NCBI RefSeq assembly: GCF_025717065.2
Contig: NZ_JAOVZO020000019.1
Span: forward strand, 372,001 to 436,000
Direction of reading: 5' to 3'
From: Tahibacter soli
GTDB taxonomy: Bacteria > Pseudomonadota > Gammaproteobacteria > Xanthomonadales > Rhodanobacteraceae
Length of the DNA: 64,000 nucleotides
In this document: positions 8,637 through 16,857 of the stretch, in pieces
Layout: the number at the start of each line of letters is the position of its first letter
Numbering within the stretch: position 1 is the stretch's first letter
Notes under the pieces: generated by a model
The model's input: the letters and a program-made list of their open reading frames with translations, nothing else
Told to the model about the DNA's origin: nothing
The model's database searches: none
Program-made: the position numbers and the translations under genes

Positions 8637-8957
8637 GATCGTCCTCCCCTTCGCCTCGTCGTTCGTCGCCGCGCAGCCGCGCCGGCGCCCTCGGCGACAC
8701 GGTAGAACCGCGCAACGAACGACACGCGTGCCGACGGGCACGGCAACGTTGCGGAAATCGCGCAGATGCGCGCGGGCGGCCGCGCTACGCGCCGGAACGC
8801 GATGCAACTATTCCACATAGCGCAATGTCACCAGCGACGGCAACAAAAATTATTTATACATGTGGCTTGATGGACCGTCGTCCGCGCGGCGCCCGGCGCA
8901 CCCTGAAGCCGGGTTCGCCGCACGGGCGACGTCCATCCATCGAAGGGAGAACCGATC
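8637..8957. promoter_or_regulatory. divergent intergenic region with an AT-rich patch
   Basis: This gap separates the PQQ-propeller gene (leftward) from the phospholipase-like gene (rightward). The only distinctive part is an AT-rich patch at about 8842-8862 (AAAAATTATTTATACATG), which offers TATAAA-like boxes on the minus strand and TATACA on the plus strand. No convincing -35 was found, and no small gene is supported here. Confidence 0.3.
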
Positions 8958-9899
8958 ATGCAACGCAACGCCCTGCAGTACCTGCGCGGATGCCGTCGCG
9001 CGCTCGCCGCGACAGCCCTCGCGCTGTGCATTCCATTCGCCTTCGCGCACGAACACGCCGCGCCGGCGGCGCCCGCCGCGGTCACGCTCGAAGGCCAGCT
9101 CGAATTCTTCGACCGCAAGACGTCGCCGGCCGATATCGCCGGCTGGTACGCGAACGCCGGTTCGCTGGTCGCGTTTCGCGTCGAAAGCTGGAACGCGAGC
9201 CGGCGCAGCGCGTTCGGCGAAACGCCCGACAAGGTGACCGTGCGCATCGAAGTGAACGGCTCGGCCATCGATCACGAGTTCGACTACACGCAGCAGGCGG
9301 TGAAGATCGACGGCCACGCGAGCAAGCTCGAAGCCGACGACGTGCAGGTGCTGCGCACGTTCTATCCGATGCTGGAGAAGGCGCTGTACGAAACCGCGCG
9401 CGGCGCGACGCTGCCGAACGCGCAGGACGCGCTGCACCGCATCGCGACGATGTACAGCGAGGCGCCCGTCGGCGCGGTGATCGGACAGCGCACGGTGACC
9501 GCGCCGGCGGTGTCGGGCACCGAACCGGAAGGCCGGCGGCGCAGCATCGTGCCCGGCGCGCACGCCGCAGCGCCGATGCAGGCGCTCGCGGGCGAAGCCT
9601 GCCAGGTCGACGGCGGCGACGGCATCACGAATCTGTCCAATCCCTGCAGCGCCGAACGCTGGCGCGATGCGTACCACGACGCCGACCACTGCTACTGGAG
9701 CACGTACGAGGCCTACGGCGAAAATCAGGCGAGCTGCCAGGGCCGCTGCGGCGCCGGCTGCGGTTGGCTCGGCGGTCGCGGCGCGTGGACCGTCGACTGC
9801 CACGACCACGACATGTGCGAGACGTACCACGACGCGAACTGCGGCGACGAATGGGACGAAGCCGCGAACGACTATCTGCTCGGCATCAATCGCTGCTGA
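8958..9899 (+). CDS. Secreted protein with phospholipase A2-like C-terminal domain
   Basis: 313 residues with a signal peptide (about 1-30, cleaved near FAFAHEHA). The middle (35-200) is not recognised. The C-terminal 90 residues are Cys-rich: CYWSTYEAYG, then CQGRCGAGCGW, then DCHDHDMC. The last fits the phospholipase A2 calcium-dependent active-site pattern C-x-x-H-D-x-C, with His284 and Asp285 as the candidate pair. The preceding Gly-rich Cys segment could be the calcium loop. The evenly placed cysteines imply disulfides and an extracytoplasmic location. GAAGGGAGA about 7 bases upstream sets the start. Hydrolysis of phospholipids is inferred from the motif alone. Confidence 0.7.
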   Translation: MQRNALQYLRGCRRALAATALALCIPFAFAHEHAAPAAPAAVTLEGQLEFFDRKTSPADIAGWYANAGSLVAFRVESWNASRRSAFGETPDKVTVRIEVNGSAIDHEFDYTQQAVKIDGHASKLEADDVQVLRTFYPMLEKALYETARGATLPNAQDALHRIATMYSEAPVGAVIGQRTVTAPAVSGTEPEGRRRSIVPGAHAAAPMQALAGEACQVDGGDGITNLSNPCSAERWRDAYHDADHCYWSTYEAYGENQASCQGRCGAGCGWLGGRGAWTVDCHDHDMCETYHDANCGDEWDEAANDYLLGINRC

Positions 9900-9911
9900 C
9901 GCCGCACGTAG

Positions 9912-9943
9912 ATCCGCTCTCCCGGCAAGCCGGGAGAGCGGAT
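9912..9943. terminator. bidirectional terminator hairpin
   Basis: ATCCGCTCTCCCGGC (9912-9926) pairs perfectly with 9929-9943 to give a 15-bp stem. It lies between two convergent genes ending at 9899 and 9955, so it can serve both. No long T tract is present on either side. Confidence 0.8.
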
Positions 9944-9954
9944 TATCAGGACGC

Positions 9955-12900
9955 CTACTGCTCGAAGCCGTTCTTGAAGATCAGATCGCCCGCGCACGCG
10001 GCGGGACCGACGGTGCAGATCGCCGGCGCGAAGCCCGACGTCAGCACCGTGCCGTTCGCGATGACCGGCTGGTTGACCGAGTGCGCCGTCAGCGCCGTGC
10101 CGTGGTCGGCGTTCTGCCAGCCGATCGTCGCGCTGCTGCCGTTCGCCGCCGCGGCGTTCTTGTAGACGAGGTCGAACACGTTCGAGCCTTCGCGGAACAG
10201 CACCGCGACGTCCACCGCGGTCGACGTGCCGACGAGCACCGCGCGCCACTCGACCTTCCAGACGCGGTTCGGCGCCGTGCCGGTCAGCTCGGTGAACACA
10301 CCCTTGCCGGTACCGCTGGTGTCGATGTCGTCCCAGTACACGAACAGCGTCGGCGCGTTGACCGGGAACACGCCCGAACCGCCGCCGGAACCGAACGCCG
10401 GCAGCGGCGTATTGCCCCACGCCTCGGTGCCGCCGGCCGCGACGAACTGGATGTTGCCGTTCGTGCTGACGCTGATCGTGCTGCCGCCGGTCACCGGCGT
10501 GTTGAGGATCGAGAAATTGAAGCCGGCCGGCACCGTGAGCGGCGCGACCGCATCGTCGGCACGGCTGCCGGGGAGGAGCGTGCCCGTCGTCGTGATCGTG
10601 CCGCCGGTCGCCGCGGTGAAGTTGTAGTTCGTACCGGCGGCGCGGCCGACCGGCAAGCTGAAGTTCACAATGCGAGGCGAACCGCCGCCGGAATAGGTGA
10701 TCGTCTGCGTCAGGTCGATCGTGCCGTAGCACGCGAGACCCGGATCGGTGCCGATCTGATACGCCGTCGTGTTCGTGCCGGTCGCCGCCGCGGCGAGGTT
10801 CGCGTACGGCGACGTGCCTTGCGTGATCGTCACGCCCGGCGTCGTCGTGGTCAGCGTGCTCGCGATCGCGGTCGCGCCGCTCGCGCCTTCGTTCTGCAGC
10901 GACACCGTCGCGGCATTGCATTCGCCCGGCTCGATCAGGTTGTTGCCGGTGTCGACCGTCGCGCCGCGGAAGTTGAGCAGCGGCTCGGGCGTCGTCACCT
11001 GCGCGACGAATTCCCTCGTCTCGGTTGCGCCGCAGGTGTCGGCGGCGCTCGCGCGGATCTTGTAGTAGCCGTACGTCGTCGACGCCGTCGTCGTGACGCT
11101 GACGGTACCGTCGGTCGCGATCGACACCGTGCCGCCGCCCGGCAGCGTCGTCGGCGATACCGAGACGCCGACGTAGTTGTTGTTCGCATCGGCCGGCGCC
11201 GCCGCCGGCACGACCGTCGCGGACGCGCTGCGCGTGAGGATGCGGTCCGCATACGCACCAAGCGTCGGCGCCTTGTTCGATCCCGCCGCGATGTTGACGA
11301 AGCTCGACGTCGTCGAACCCGCCGTGTCGGTCACCGTCAAGAGGACCGGATAGATCTTCGTGCCGCTGGTCGGCGCGACGAGCGAGCACGACGCCTGCGC
11401 GGTGACGCGGATCGTGCCGGCGTTGTTGACGACCGACGCGGTGATTTCCTGCGGCACCTGGGACAGCGCGACGGTCAGCGCGCCCGCCGCATCCTGCGTA
11501 TCGGTGACGGTGGCGACGTCGGCCGCCACGGCCGGGCTGCCCTGCGCGACGGTGACCGGACCGGTGACGGTGATCGACGGCGCCGTGTTGACGCCCGCCG
11601 TGATCGTGAAGTTCGCGTCGGAAATATCGAAGTACACATTGCCGACCGCCGACACGCGCACGCGCGCCTGCGACGTCGCGGCCGTGTTGGCCGGAATCGT
11701 CACGTTCGCGCTGCCGTTGTTCGGCACGCTCGGCGCGAGCGTCACCGGCCAGGTGTAGCCGCCGTCGAGCGACAGTGAGATCGCGACGTTCGCCGTGTTG
11801 ATCGGCGCGACGTCCGTGCTCGCGACGCTCCACGTCACGGTCTGCGCGCTGCCCGCGGCCCAGCTCACGGCCGTGTTCGGGGCGGTCACGGCGAACGGTC
11901 CGGCGGTGGCGACCGTCGTGACGGCCGTCGTGGTTTCGTTCGTGCCGCCGCCGCCGGCGCGGTTGTCGCGCACCGTGGCACGGAAGTTCATCGTGCGGGC
12001 CGTCGTCGGCAGCAGTTCGCCGGTGTAGCGCGCCGGCGTCGTCGTGCCCGGCAGCGGTGCGGTTGCCGGCACCACGTTCGCATTGTTCAAAATGTAGCGC
12101 AGGCTCGGGAACGTGCGCGACGGGCTCGTGGTCGGGTCGAACGAACGGAACAGCGGCCGGTTGCCGGTGTCGGTCAACGCGCCGCCGCTCGTCGCGGTGC
12201 CGAGGTCGAACTCTTCCCAGATGTAGGTCAGCGCGTCGTTGTCGGCATCGGCGCCGGTCGCGGTCAGCGTGAACGGCGTGCGCACGGGAATCGTGTACGC
12301 GGCCGTCGCGGTGACGGTCGGCGGCGTGTTGCCGGTCGCCGTGTTGGCGCTGCACGCGCCGTCGCCGGCGACGAACGCGAGGATGCGATTGAGACTGTCG
12401 CGATGGAAATAGTCTTCGCTGTTGGGCTGCGTGTTCTCCGAACCGCAGATGCCGGCGTAGGCCATGATCGTGATGCCGCTGCCGGTTTCGTACGCCGCCG
12501 ACGGCTCGCGGTTGCCGCCGCCGCAGCTCGACACGGTCGAATTGAACGTGTGCGGTCCGCCGAACTGGTGACCCATTTCGTGCGCGACGTAGTCGACGTC
12601 GTAGGCGTCGCCCGTCGGCGCGCCCGAACCGGTGACGCCGTTGGCCTTGACGCCGTCGCCGCACACCGAGCCGAGCGCCGCGATGCCGCCGCCGCCCGTG
12701 CTGAAGATGTGGCCGACGTCGTAGTTCGCGCTGCCGAGCAGAAGATCGAGGTTGTACTGGTTTTCGCCGAGCAGCGTTTCGCCGTCGTCGTTCGTGAACG
12801 GGTCGGTGGCGCCGTCGGTATAAATCGACAAATCGGTATTGTTCACCAATACCATCCGCACGCCGACTTCGCGCTCGTAGATGCCGTTGACGCGGTTCAT

Positions 12901-13650
12901 CGTCGTGACCATGCCGCCGAGCGCGTCGGCGACGGTGCCGCCGTGGAACTGCGTGTACTCGCCGGTCGCCGACAGCGCCAGGCGATACGTGCGCAGCGTG
13001 CCGCCCGAAGAGACGGCCGGTACCGGCGACACCGCATGCGCCTCGACCGGCTCGTTGCCGAGTGCGACGCCATGGGCGTCCTTGACCGTGCACTGCATCG
13101 GCTCGCCGGTGCGGGCGTAGTCGCGCTTGTCGTAGCTGATGTAGTGCGTCGTGTCCTTGTTCTGGTACGGATCGATGTACAGCGTGCCGTGCGCCGACAG
13201 GATCTGCGCGCGAAAGCCCTTCGGCGTCACGTCGAAGCGCAGCGTCGCACTCGGATCGGTCACGCCCTGGCCGAGATACGTGCGAATCTGCGGATACTTC
13301 GCCGCGAGCTCGTCCTGCATGATCGGCGACTCGACGATGCGGAACTGCCCGTACTTGCCGTCGGGCAGCGGCAGCGACAGCACGACGTCGCTCGTGCGCA
13401 CGTCCTGCTGCGATTCTTTCGGCGCGCTCGCGAGCACGCGCGCGAGGCTCGCGTTGTCGAGCGACAGCGTGCGGTATTTCGACGGCACGATCGCGCGCTG
13501 CGCCGTGCGCGACACGCTGGCTTCGGCCACGTCCTGCCACAAGCCGTCGCCGGCCGCGCCGGCGTGCACGGTCGACGCCTGCGCCCCTGCATTCGCGCCG
13601 AACGCCGCGCACGCGAGGCCGACGAACCAGGCCACTGAGTTTCGTTTCAC
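9955..13650 (-). CDS. Large secreted M12B/reprolysin-type zinc metalloprotease
   Basis: 1,231 residues. The signal peptide covers about 1-23 (FVGLACAAFGANAGAQA) and a propeptide runs to about 200. The catalytic domain carries HEMGHQFGGPH at 357-367, the HExxHxxGxxH zinc motif of metzincins. GITIMAYAGICG near residue 405 is the Met-turn. The rest (about 450-1,220) is a run of beta-rich modules: Gly/Thr-rich Ig- or proprotein-like domains with many 'VTWSVAST' type strands. The protein ends in DLIFKNGFEQ, a tail also seen in the gene at 62169. The GTG at 13650 is chosen because GGGGGA lies 6 bases upstream and the signal peptide starts there. The neighbouring leftward gene may encode a protease inhibitor. 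Confidence 0.87.
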   Translation of the reverse strand: MKRNSVAWFVGLACAAFGANAGAQASTVHAGAAGDGLWQDVAEASVSRTAQRAIVPSKYRTLSLDNASLARVLASAPKESQQDVRTSDVVLSLPLPDGKYGQFRIVESPIMQDELAAKYPQIRTYLGQGVTDPSATLRFDVTPKGFRAQILSAHGTLYIDPYQNKDTTHYISYDKRDYARTGEPMQCTVKDAHGVALGNEPVEAHAVSPVPAVSSGGTLRTYRLALSATGEYTQFHGGTVADALGGMVTTMNRVNGIYEREVGVRMVLVNNTDLSIYTDGATDPFTNDDGETLLGENQYNLDLLLGSANYDVGHIFSTGGGGIAALGSVCGDGVKANGVTGSGAPTGDAYDVDYVAHEMGHQFGGPHTFNSTVSSCGGGNREPSAAYETGSGITIMAYAGICGSENTQPNSEDYFHRDSLNRILAFVAGDGACSANTATGNTPPTVTATAAYTIPVRTPFTLTATGADADNDALTYIWEEFDLGTATSGGALTDTGNRPLFRSFDPTTSPSRTFPSLRYILNNANVVPATAPLPGTTTPARYTGELLPTTARTMNFRATVRDNRAGGGGTNETTTAVTTVATAGPFAVTAPNTAVSWAAGSAQTVTWSVASTDVAPINTANVAISLSLDGGYTWPVTLAPSVPNNGSANVTIPANTAATSQARVRVSAVGNVYFDISDANFTITAGVNTAPSITVTGPVTVAQGSPAVAADVATVTDTQDAAGALTVALSQVPQEITASVVNNAGTIRVTAQASCSLVAPTSGTKIYPVLLTVTDTAGSTTSSFVNIAAGSNKAPTLGAYADRILTRSASATVVPAAAPADANNNYVGVSVSPTTLPGGGTVSIATDGTVSVTTTASTTYGYYKIRASAADTCGATETREFVAQVTTPEPLLNFRGATVDTGNNLIEPGECNAATVSLQNEGASGATAIASTLTTTTPGVTITQGTSPYANLAAAATGTNTTAYQIGTDPGLACYGTIDLTQTITYSGGGSPRIVNFSLPVGRAAGTNYNFTAATGGTITTTGTLLPGSRADDAVAPLTVPAGFNFSILNTPVTGGSTISVSTNGNIQFVAAGGTEAWGNTPLPAFGSGGGSGVFPVNAPTLFVYWDDIDTSGTGKGVFTELTGTAPNRVWKVEWRAVLVGTSTAVDVAVLFREGSNVFDLVYKNAAAANGSSATIGWQNADHGTALTAHSVNQPVIANGTVLTSGFAPAICTVGPAACAGDLIFKNGFEQ

Positions 13651-13943
13651 GATGAGTCCCCCGCACAGCGGCCCGCGCCGCGTTGTTGAATGCCCGCGCG
13701 AACGCACCGGCAGCGGCGCGTTCGACGGGGTGTCGATATTTCGACGAGTATGGGTACGCGATAGTCCGCGAAACTTGGTACGACGGGGCGGTTTTGTTCA
13801 GTCGGTTGCGACTTTTTTTGCCGACTGCCGCGTGAAAAAGACCGCAGACGGATACGCGCCGGATCGCGGGACGGAGCGACCGGGCGCCTCGTGAATGACA
13901 TTGCGAAAACGCAAGACGCGCGCCTCGCGATACCGGCCCGACA
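13651..13943. promoter_or_regulatory. promoter region of the metalloprotease gene, with inverted repeat 13799-13827
   Basis: About 290 bases with no supported gene. CAGTCGG (13799-13805) and CCGACTG (13821-13827) form 7-bp arms around a centre containing seven Ts. It could terminate the upstream leftward gene or regulate the protease gene. No clear -35/-10 pair stands out. Confidence 0.3.
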
Positions 13944-14555
13944 TCAACCCGCCGCGTCGCACGCCTGCAGGCGCCGCACGAGCGGCCAGACGCTCGCGGG
14001 CGCGTGCTCGCTCGACCAGTGGACGGTCTTCGTCGTCGTGCCGATCGTGACGCGCACGCGATAGTCGTCGGCGCTGCCCGTCAGTTGCCCGAACGCGGAC
14101 TCCGGCGCGGTGAGCAGATCGCTGCGCCGCAGCTGTTCGCGCAGCGTCGCGCCATCGGCCGCGGACAGCGACGCGGTATCGCGCGTGCACCTGCTCACCC
14201 GTTGCGGCGCATTCGGCAATACCGCGCCTTCGCGCCGATGGAACTCCACGCGCACCGGGGTCGCCGCGTCGATGCGAAACTGCCGCGACGGCACGTCGCC
14301 GACGGCGTCACGGCGGATCTCTTCGCCCTCGCCGATCGGTTTCAACGCCACGCGGCCGGCCACGCTGCCGAGTCGGCCGAACGTCGATCGCGCGTCGGAC
14401 CGCGCCGGCGCGAGCCGCAATCGCTCGCGCAGGAATGTGTCGCCTTCGTCGATGCGCTGGATCGCGTGCACGGCGTCGCGCGCGAATGCGGGTGCGATGG
14501 CGAGGGCCATCGCGACAGCGGCGATGCGGCCATTCCACACGATTCGTCGATTCAT
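13944..14555 (-). CDS. Exported protein, possible emfourin-like protease inhibitor
   Basis: 203 residues with a signal peptide (about 1-25, AAVAMALAIAPAFARDA). The C-terminal half reads VRVEFHRREGAVLP, then ATLREQLRRSDLL, then DDYRVRVTIGTTTKTVHWSS, then VWPLVRRLQ. That order (a first strand with charged/Gly turn, a helix ending '(F/L)xxP', a strand pair 'Y.v.v..g...h.v.w', a final helix) resembles emfourin, the small inhibitor of the M4 protease protealysin. The resemblance is from memory of the family and needs a profile search. It lies about 290 bases downstream of nothing but directly before the M12B protease gene on the same strand, so an inhibitor role would make sense. GGAAG abuts the ATG. 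Confidence 0.55.
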   Translation of the reverse strand: MNRRIVWNGRIAAVAMALAIAPAFARDAVHAIQRIDEGDTFLRERLRLAPARSDARSTFGRLGSVAGRVALKPIGEGEEIRRDAVGDVPSRQFRIDAATPVRVEFHRREGAVLPNAPQRVSRCTRDTASLSAADGATLREQLRRSDLLTAPESAFGQLTGSADDYRVRVTIGTTTKTVHWSSEHAPASVWPLVRRLQACDAAG

Positions 14556-14652
14556 CTTCCGTCAGACGAGTCGCGACGTGCCAACCGAACATCCGACGCT
14601 GTCGACGGGGCGACACGCGCGCGTCGCGTTCGCGAACGAAAGCGTCGTCCGC

Positions 14653-15342
14653 TCACGTCGAATCGACCGGCCCGCCGACGAGATTCGCGCGCATGTCGCG
14701 ATAGTCCGGACGGATGCGATGCGGCCCGTAGCACAACAGGCGCAGCACGTCGGCCGGACGGCGCTGCCAGCTCGCCCAGGCGAGCGGCGTGTCGCCGTGC
14801 GCGTCGCGCGCCTCGCGGTCCGCCCCCGCGTCGAGCAGCAGTTGCAGCGTCTGCGGCGTGCCGCAGACCGCGGCGCGATGCAGCGGCGTTTCGCCGCGCG
14901 TGCGCGCATCGCGCATGAACGCGCCGGTTTCGACGCCGGGCTTCGTCGCAGCGTTCGGGTTCGCGCCGGCCGCCAGCAGCACGTGCACGACCGCGTCGTA
15001 GCGCACGCGATCGTCCGTGCACAGCGCCGCGTGCAGCGGCGTCTCGCCGGTGTCTTCGAGCGCGCCGTTCGCGTCGGCGCCGCGTTCGAGGAGGAATTCG
15101 CACAAGCGCCAGTGCCCGTGGAATGCCGCGGCGTTCAGGCCGAGGTCGTCGCCGAGCGACGCGAGCGCCTCGCCGTGCGACAGCAGCAAGCGCACGGCGC
15201 TGACGTCGCCGTAGTACGCGCACCACTGGATCAGGCGCGTGCCGCGATCGTCGGTCGCGCGCGCGTCGCCGCCCGATGCGACGAGGTCGAAGACGAGATC
15301 GGTTCTGCCCGCCGCGATGCGGTCGATCGGTGTTGCCGCCAT
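14653..15342 (-). CDS. Ankyrin repeat protein
   Basis: 229 residues made almost wholly of ankyrin repeats, with no signal peptide. Recognisable repeats include RLIQWCAYYGDVSAVRLLLSHG, then LNAAAFHGHWRLCEFLLERGADAN, then DTGETPLHAALCTDD, and RGETPLHRAAVCGTPQTLQLLLDAGAD. The last, HGDTPLAWASWQRR, is followed by a short capping helix. Such proteins bind other proteins; the partner is unknown. GGAGAG about 8 bases upstream supports the ATG at 15342, and longer readings run into the preceding gene. It follows the anti-sigma-like gene by 59 bases, so it may belong to the sigma-factor operon. Confidence 0.88.
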   Translation of the reverse strand: MAATPIDRIAAGRTDLVFDLVASGGDARATDDRGTRLIQWCAYYGDVSAVRLLLSHGEALASLGDDLGLNAAAFHGHWRLCEFLLERGADANGALEDTGETPLHAALCTDDRVRYDAVVHVLLAAGANPNAATKPGVETGAFMRDARTRGETPLHRAAVCGTPQTLQLLLDAGADREARDAHGDTPLAWASWQRRPADVLRLLCYGPHRIRPDYRDMRANLVGGPVDST

Positions 15343-15401
15343 GGCCGCTCTCCGTCGTGTGAAACGCGCTTGGTCGCTGATCCTGGCGAGCGATGTTCGC
15401 G

Positions 15402-16172
15402 TCAATCCTCGTCCGCCGCCACCTGCGCGTAACCGGCCGGCACCGCGGTGTCGAACACGTCCGGCGCGAAGTCGGCGTCGAACGCGAAGCGGTAGTCGAT
15501 CTGCAGGCCGCCGCCGCGCATGCGCATCTCGAGCGGCAGGCCGTCGGCGTCGGCCCAGATCTCGGCGGCGTTGCCGCCGAGGTCGAGCAGCCAGCCCTGC
15601 GCCGGCCGTCCGGCGATCGTGCGCGCATCGGTCAGCGGCGTCACCTTGCCCGGGTAGCGGCGCAGTTCGTCGAGCCACGCGATGTCGTTGCCGGCGGCGG
15701 CCGACTGCGCCGGGATCGACGCGACGACGGCCTGGCGCGGCTCGTGCAGCAGCGTCAGCAGCCGGCCGCGCGCGGGGTCGACGACGATACTCAGCGACTC
15801 GCCGATGTCGGTGCGCGTGGCGCCGGCGGCGTCGACGCGCGTGCGCGACGTCTGCATCACCTGTCCGTCGTGGCGTTGCGTCACGTCCATCTGCAGCGTG
15901 CGGAACTGGCGGAAATGCGCCTGCACCGCGGCGAACGCGTCGCCGTGGCCCGACAGCAACGGCAGGCCGATCGCGAGCGCGATAGCGGCCATCGCCGTGA
16001 AGCCGGCCGCGACCCAGCGGCGCACGACCGGCCGCTCGTGGCGCGGGCGGGTCCGCAGCGCGGCGGCGAGGCGCAGTTGCGCGGCATCGACCGCGGCGGC
16101 GGGGACTTCCCGCGCGGCCCGCACCGCTTCGTCCAGGACGGGCGACAGCTTTTCTTCATTCGGAACGGTCAT
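15402..16172 (-). CDS. Membrane-anchored anti-sigma-like / LolA-like protein
   Basis: 256 residues. About 50 residues of charged cytoplasmic N-terminus are followed by one membrane segment (WVAAGFTAMAAIALAIGLPLL, about 54-74). The C-terminal domain (80-250) is periplasmic and beta-rich, with HFRQFRTLQMDVTQRHDG and PLEMRMRGGGLQIDYRF. It recalls the LolA-like or DUF2092 fold. Its start overlaps the stop of the ECF sigma gene (ATGA), so the two are translationally coupled. That arrangement is typical of sigma/anti-sigma pairs. No zinc-binding HxxxCxxC anti-sigma motif is present, so the anti-sigma role is inferred from context and topology. Confidence 0.7.
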   Translation of the reverse strand: MTVPNEEKLSPVLDEAVRAAREVPAAAVDAAQLRLAAALRTRPRHERPVVRRWVAAGFTAMAAIALAIGLPLLSGHGDAFAAVQAHFRQFRTLQMDVTQRHDGQVMQTSRTRVDAAGATRTDIGESLSIVVDPARGRLLTLLHEPRQAVVASIPAQSAAAGNDIAWLDELRRYPGKVTPLTDARTIAGRPAQGWLLDLGGNAAEIWADADGLPLEMRMRGGGLQIDYRFAFDADFAPDVFDTAVPAGYAQVAADED

Positions 16173-16729
16173 GGCGCAGTCTCCGTGACGGCGTCGCCGA
16201 GTCGCGCTTCGAGCCGGCGGCGCGCGCGATGCAGGGTGACGTGGGTGGTATTGGTCGTGATCGCGAGCACGCGGGCGATGTCGTCGATCGCCATGCCTTC
16301 GAGATAGCGCAGGCTGAAGCACTGCGCCTCGCGCGGCGAGAGCTCCGCCATCGCCGCACGCAGGCGCCGCGCGCGCTCGTCGACGAGGCCGACGTCCTCG
16401 CTCGATGCCGCCGCGGCCGGCGCCTGCGCGCGCCAGACCGGCAGCAATCGCCACCAGCGGCGCTGCTGGCGCTGGCGGTCGATCGCGCGGCGCACGGCGG
16501 CGGCGGTCAGATAGGCGGGCCACGAGGCCACGTCGCGCGGCGGCTGTTCGATAAGACGCAGAAAGACGTCCTGCTGCACGTCTTCGGCGAGCGCCGCGTC
16601 GCCGAGCACGCGAAACGCGGCGCGGAACACGAGCGGGCCGTAGTGACGGGCGAGCGCGTCCGGCGCGTCGCTGGCAAAAGGTTCGGGAGGTTCGGTCACG
16701 CGTGTCTCCGGTAGAGCCATGGCGAGCAT
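16169..16729 (-). CDS. ECF-type RNA polymerase sigma factor
   Basis: About 186 residues. Region 2 is visible as YGPLVFRAAFRVLGDAALAEDVQQDVFLRLIEQPP with AYLTAAAVRRAIDRQRQQRRWW. Region 4 is LSPREAQCFSLRYLEGMAIDDIARVLAITTNTTHVTLHRARRRLEARL with its helix-turn-helix. It directs RNA polymerase to an unknown regulon. ATGs at 16729 and 16720 are both possible; GGAG lies 8 bases before 16729. The stop overlaps the next gene by four bases. It is divergent from the serine-hydrolase pair, and a palindrome lies in the shared control region. Confidence 0.88.
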   Translation of the reverse strand: MLAMALPETRVTEPPEPFASDAPDALARHYGPLVFRAAFRVLGDAALAEDVQQDVFLRLIEQPPRDVASWPAYLTAAAVRRAIDRQRQQRRWWRLLPVWRAQAPAAAASSEDVGLVDERARRLRAAMAELSPREAQCFSLRYLEGMAIDDIARVLAITTNTTHVTLHRARRRLEARLGDAVTETAP

Positions 16730-16780
16730 AGCGGGCGCTCCTGCGCTGAAGGTCGACCGGGATGACGTGCGAGCGCGCGG

Positions 16781-16809
16781 AAACTTACATTCGCCGAGGC
16801 TGTAAGTTT
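16781..16809. promoter_or_regulatory. inverted repeat AAACTTACA-N11-TGTAAGTTT
   Basis: Perfect 9-bp arms at 16781-16789 and 16801-16809 lie between the divergent sigma-factor and serine-hydrolase genes, 48 bases before the latter's ATG. The TTACA...TGTAA core recalls operators of the BlaI/MecI type, which control beta-lactamase genes, but no BlaI gene is visible here. It could equally be an ECF-related or hairpin element. Confidence 0.5.
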
Positions 16810-16857
16810 TGCCGCGCGCAGGCGTCATTCGGGGCGAACCCCACCCGGAGAACGCGC

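Noticed and set aside
9872-13666. 1,264-residue minus-strand reading overlapping the metalloprotease
   Set aside because: It shadows the real gene in another frame of very GC-rich DNA; its Arg/Gly-rich composition fits a shadow and the metalloprotease has clear motifs.
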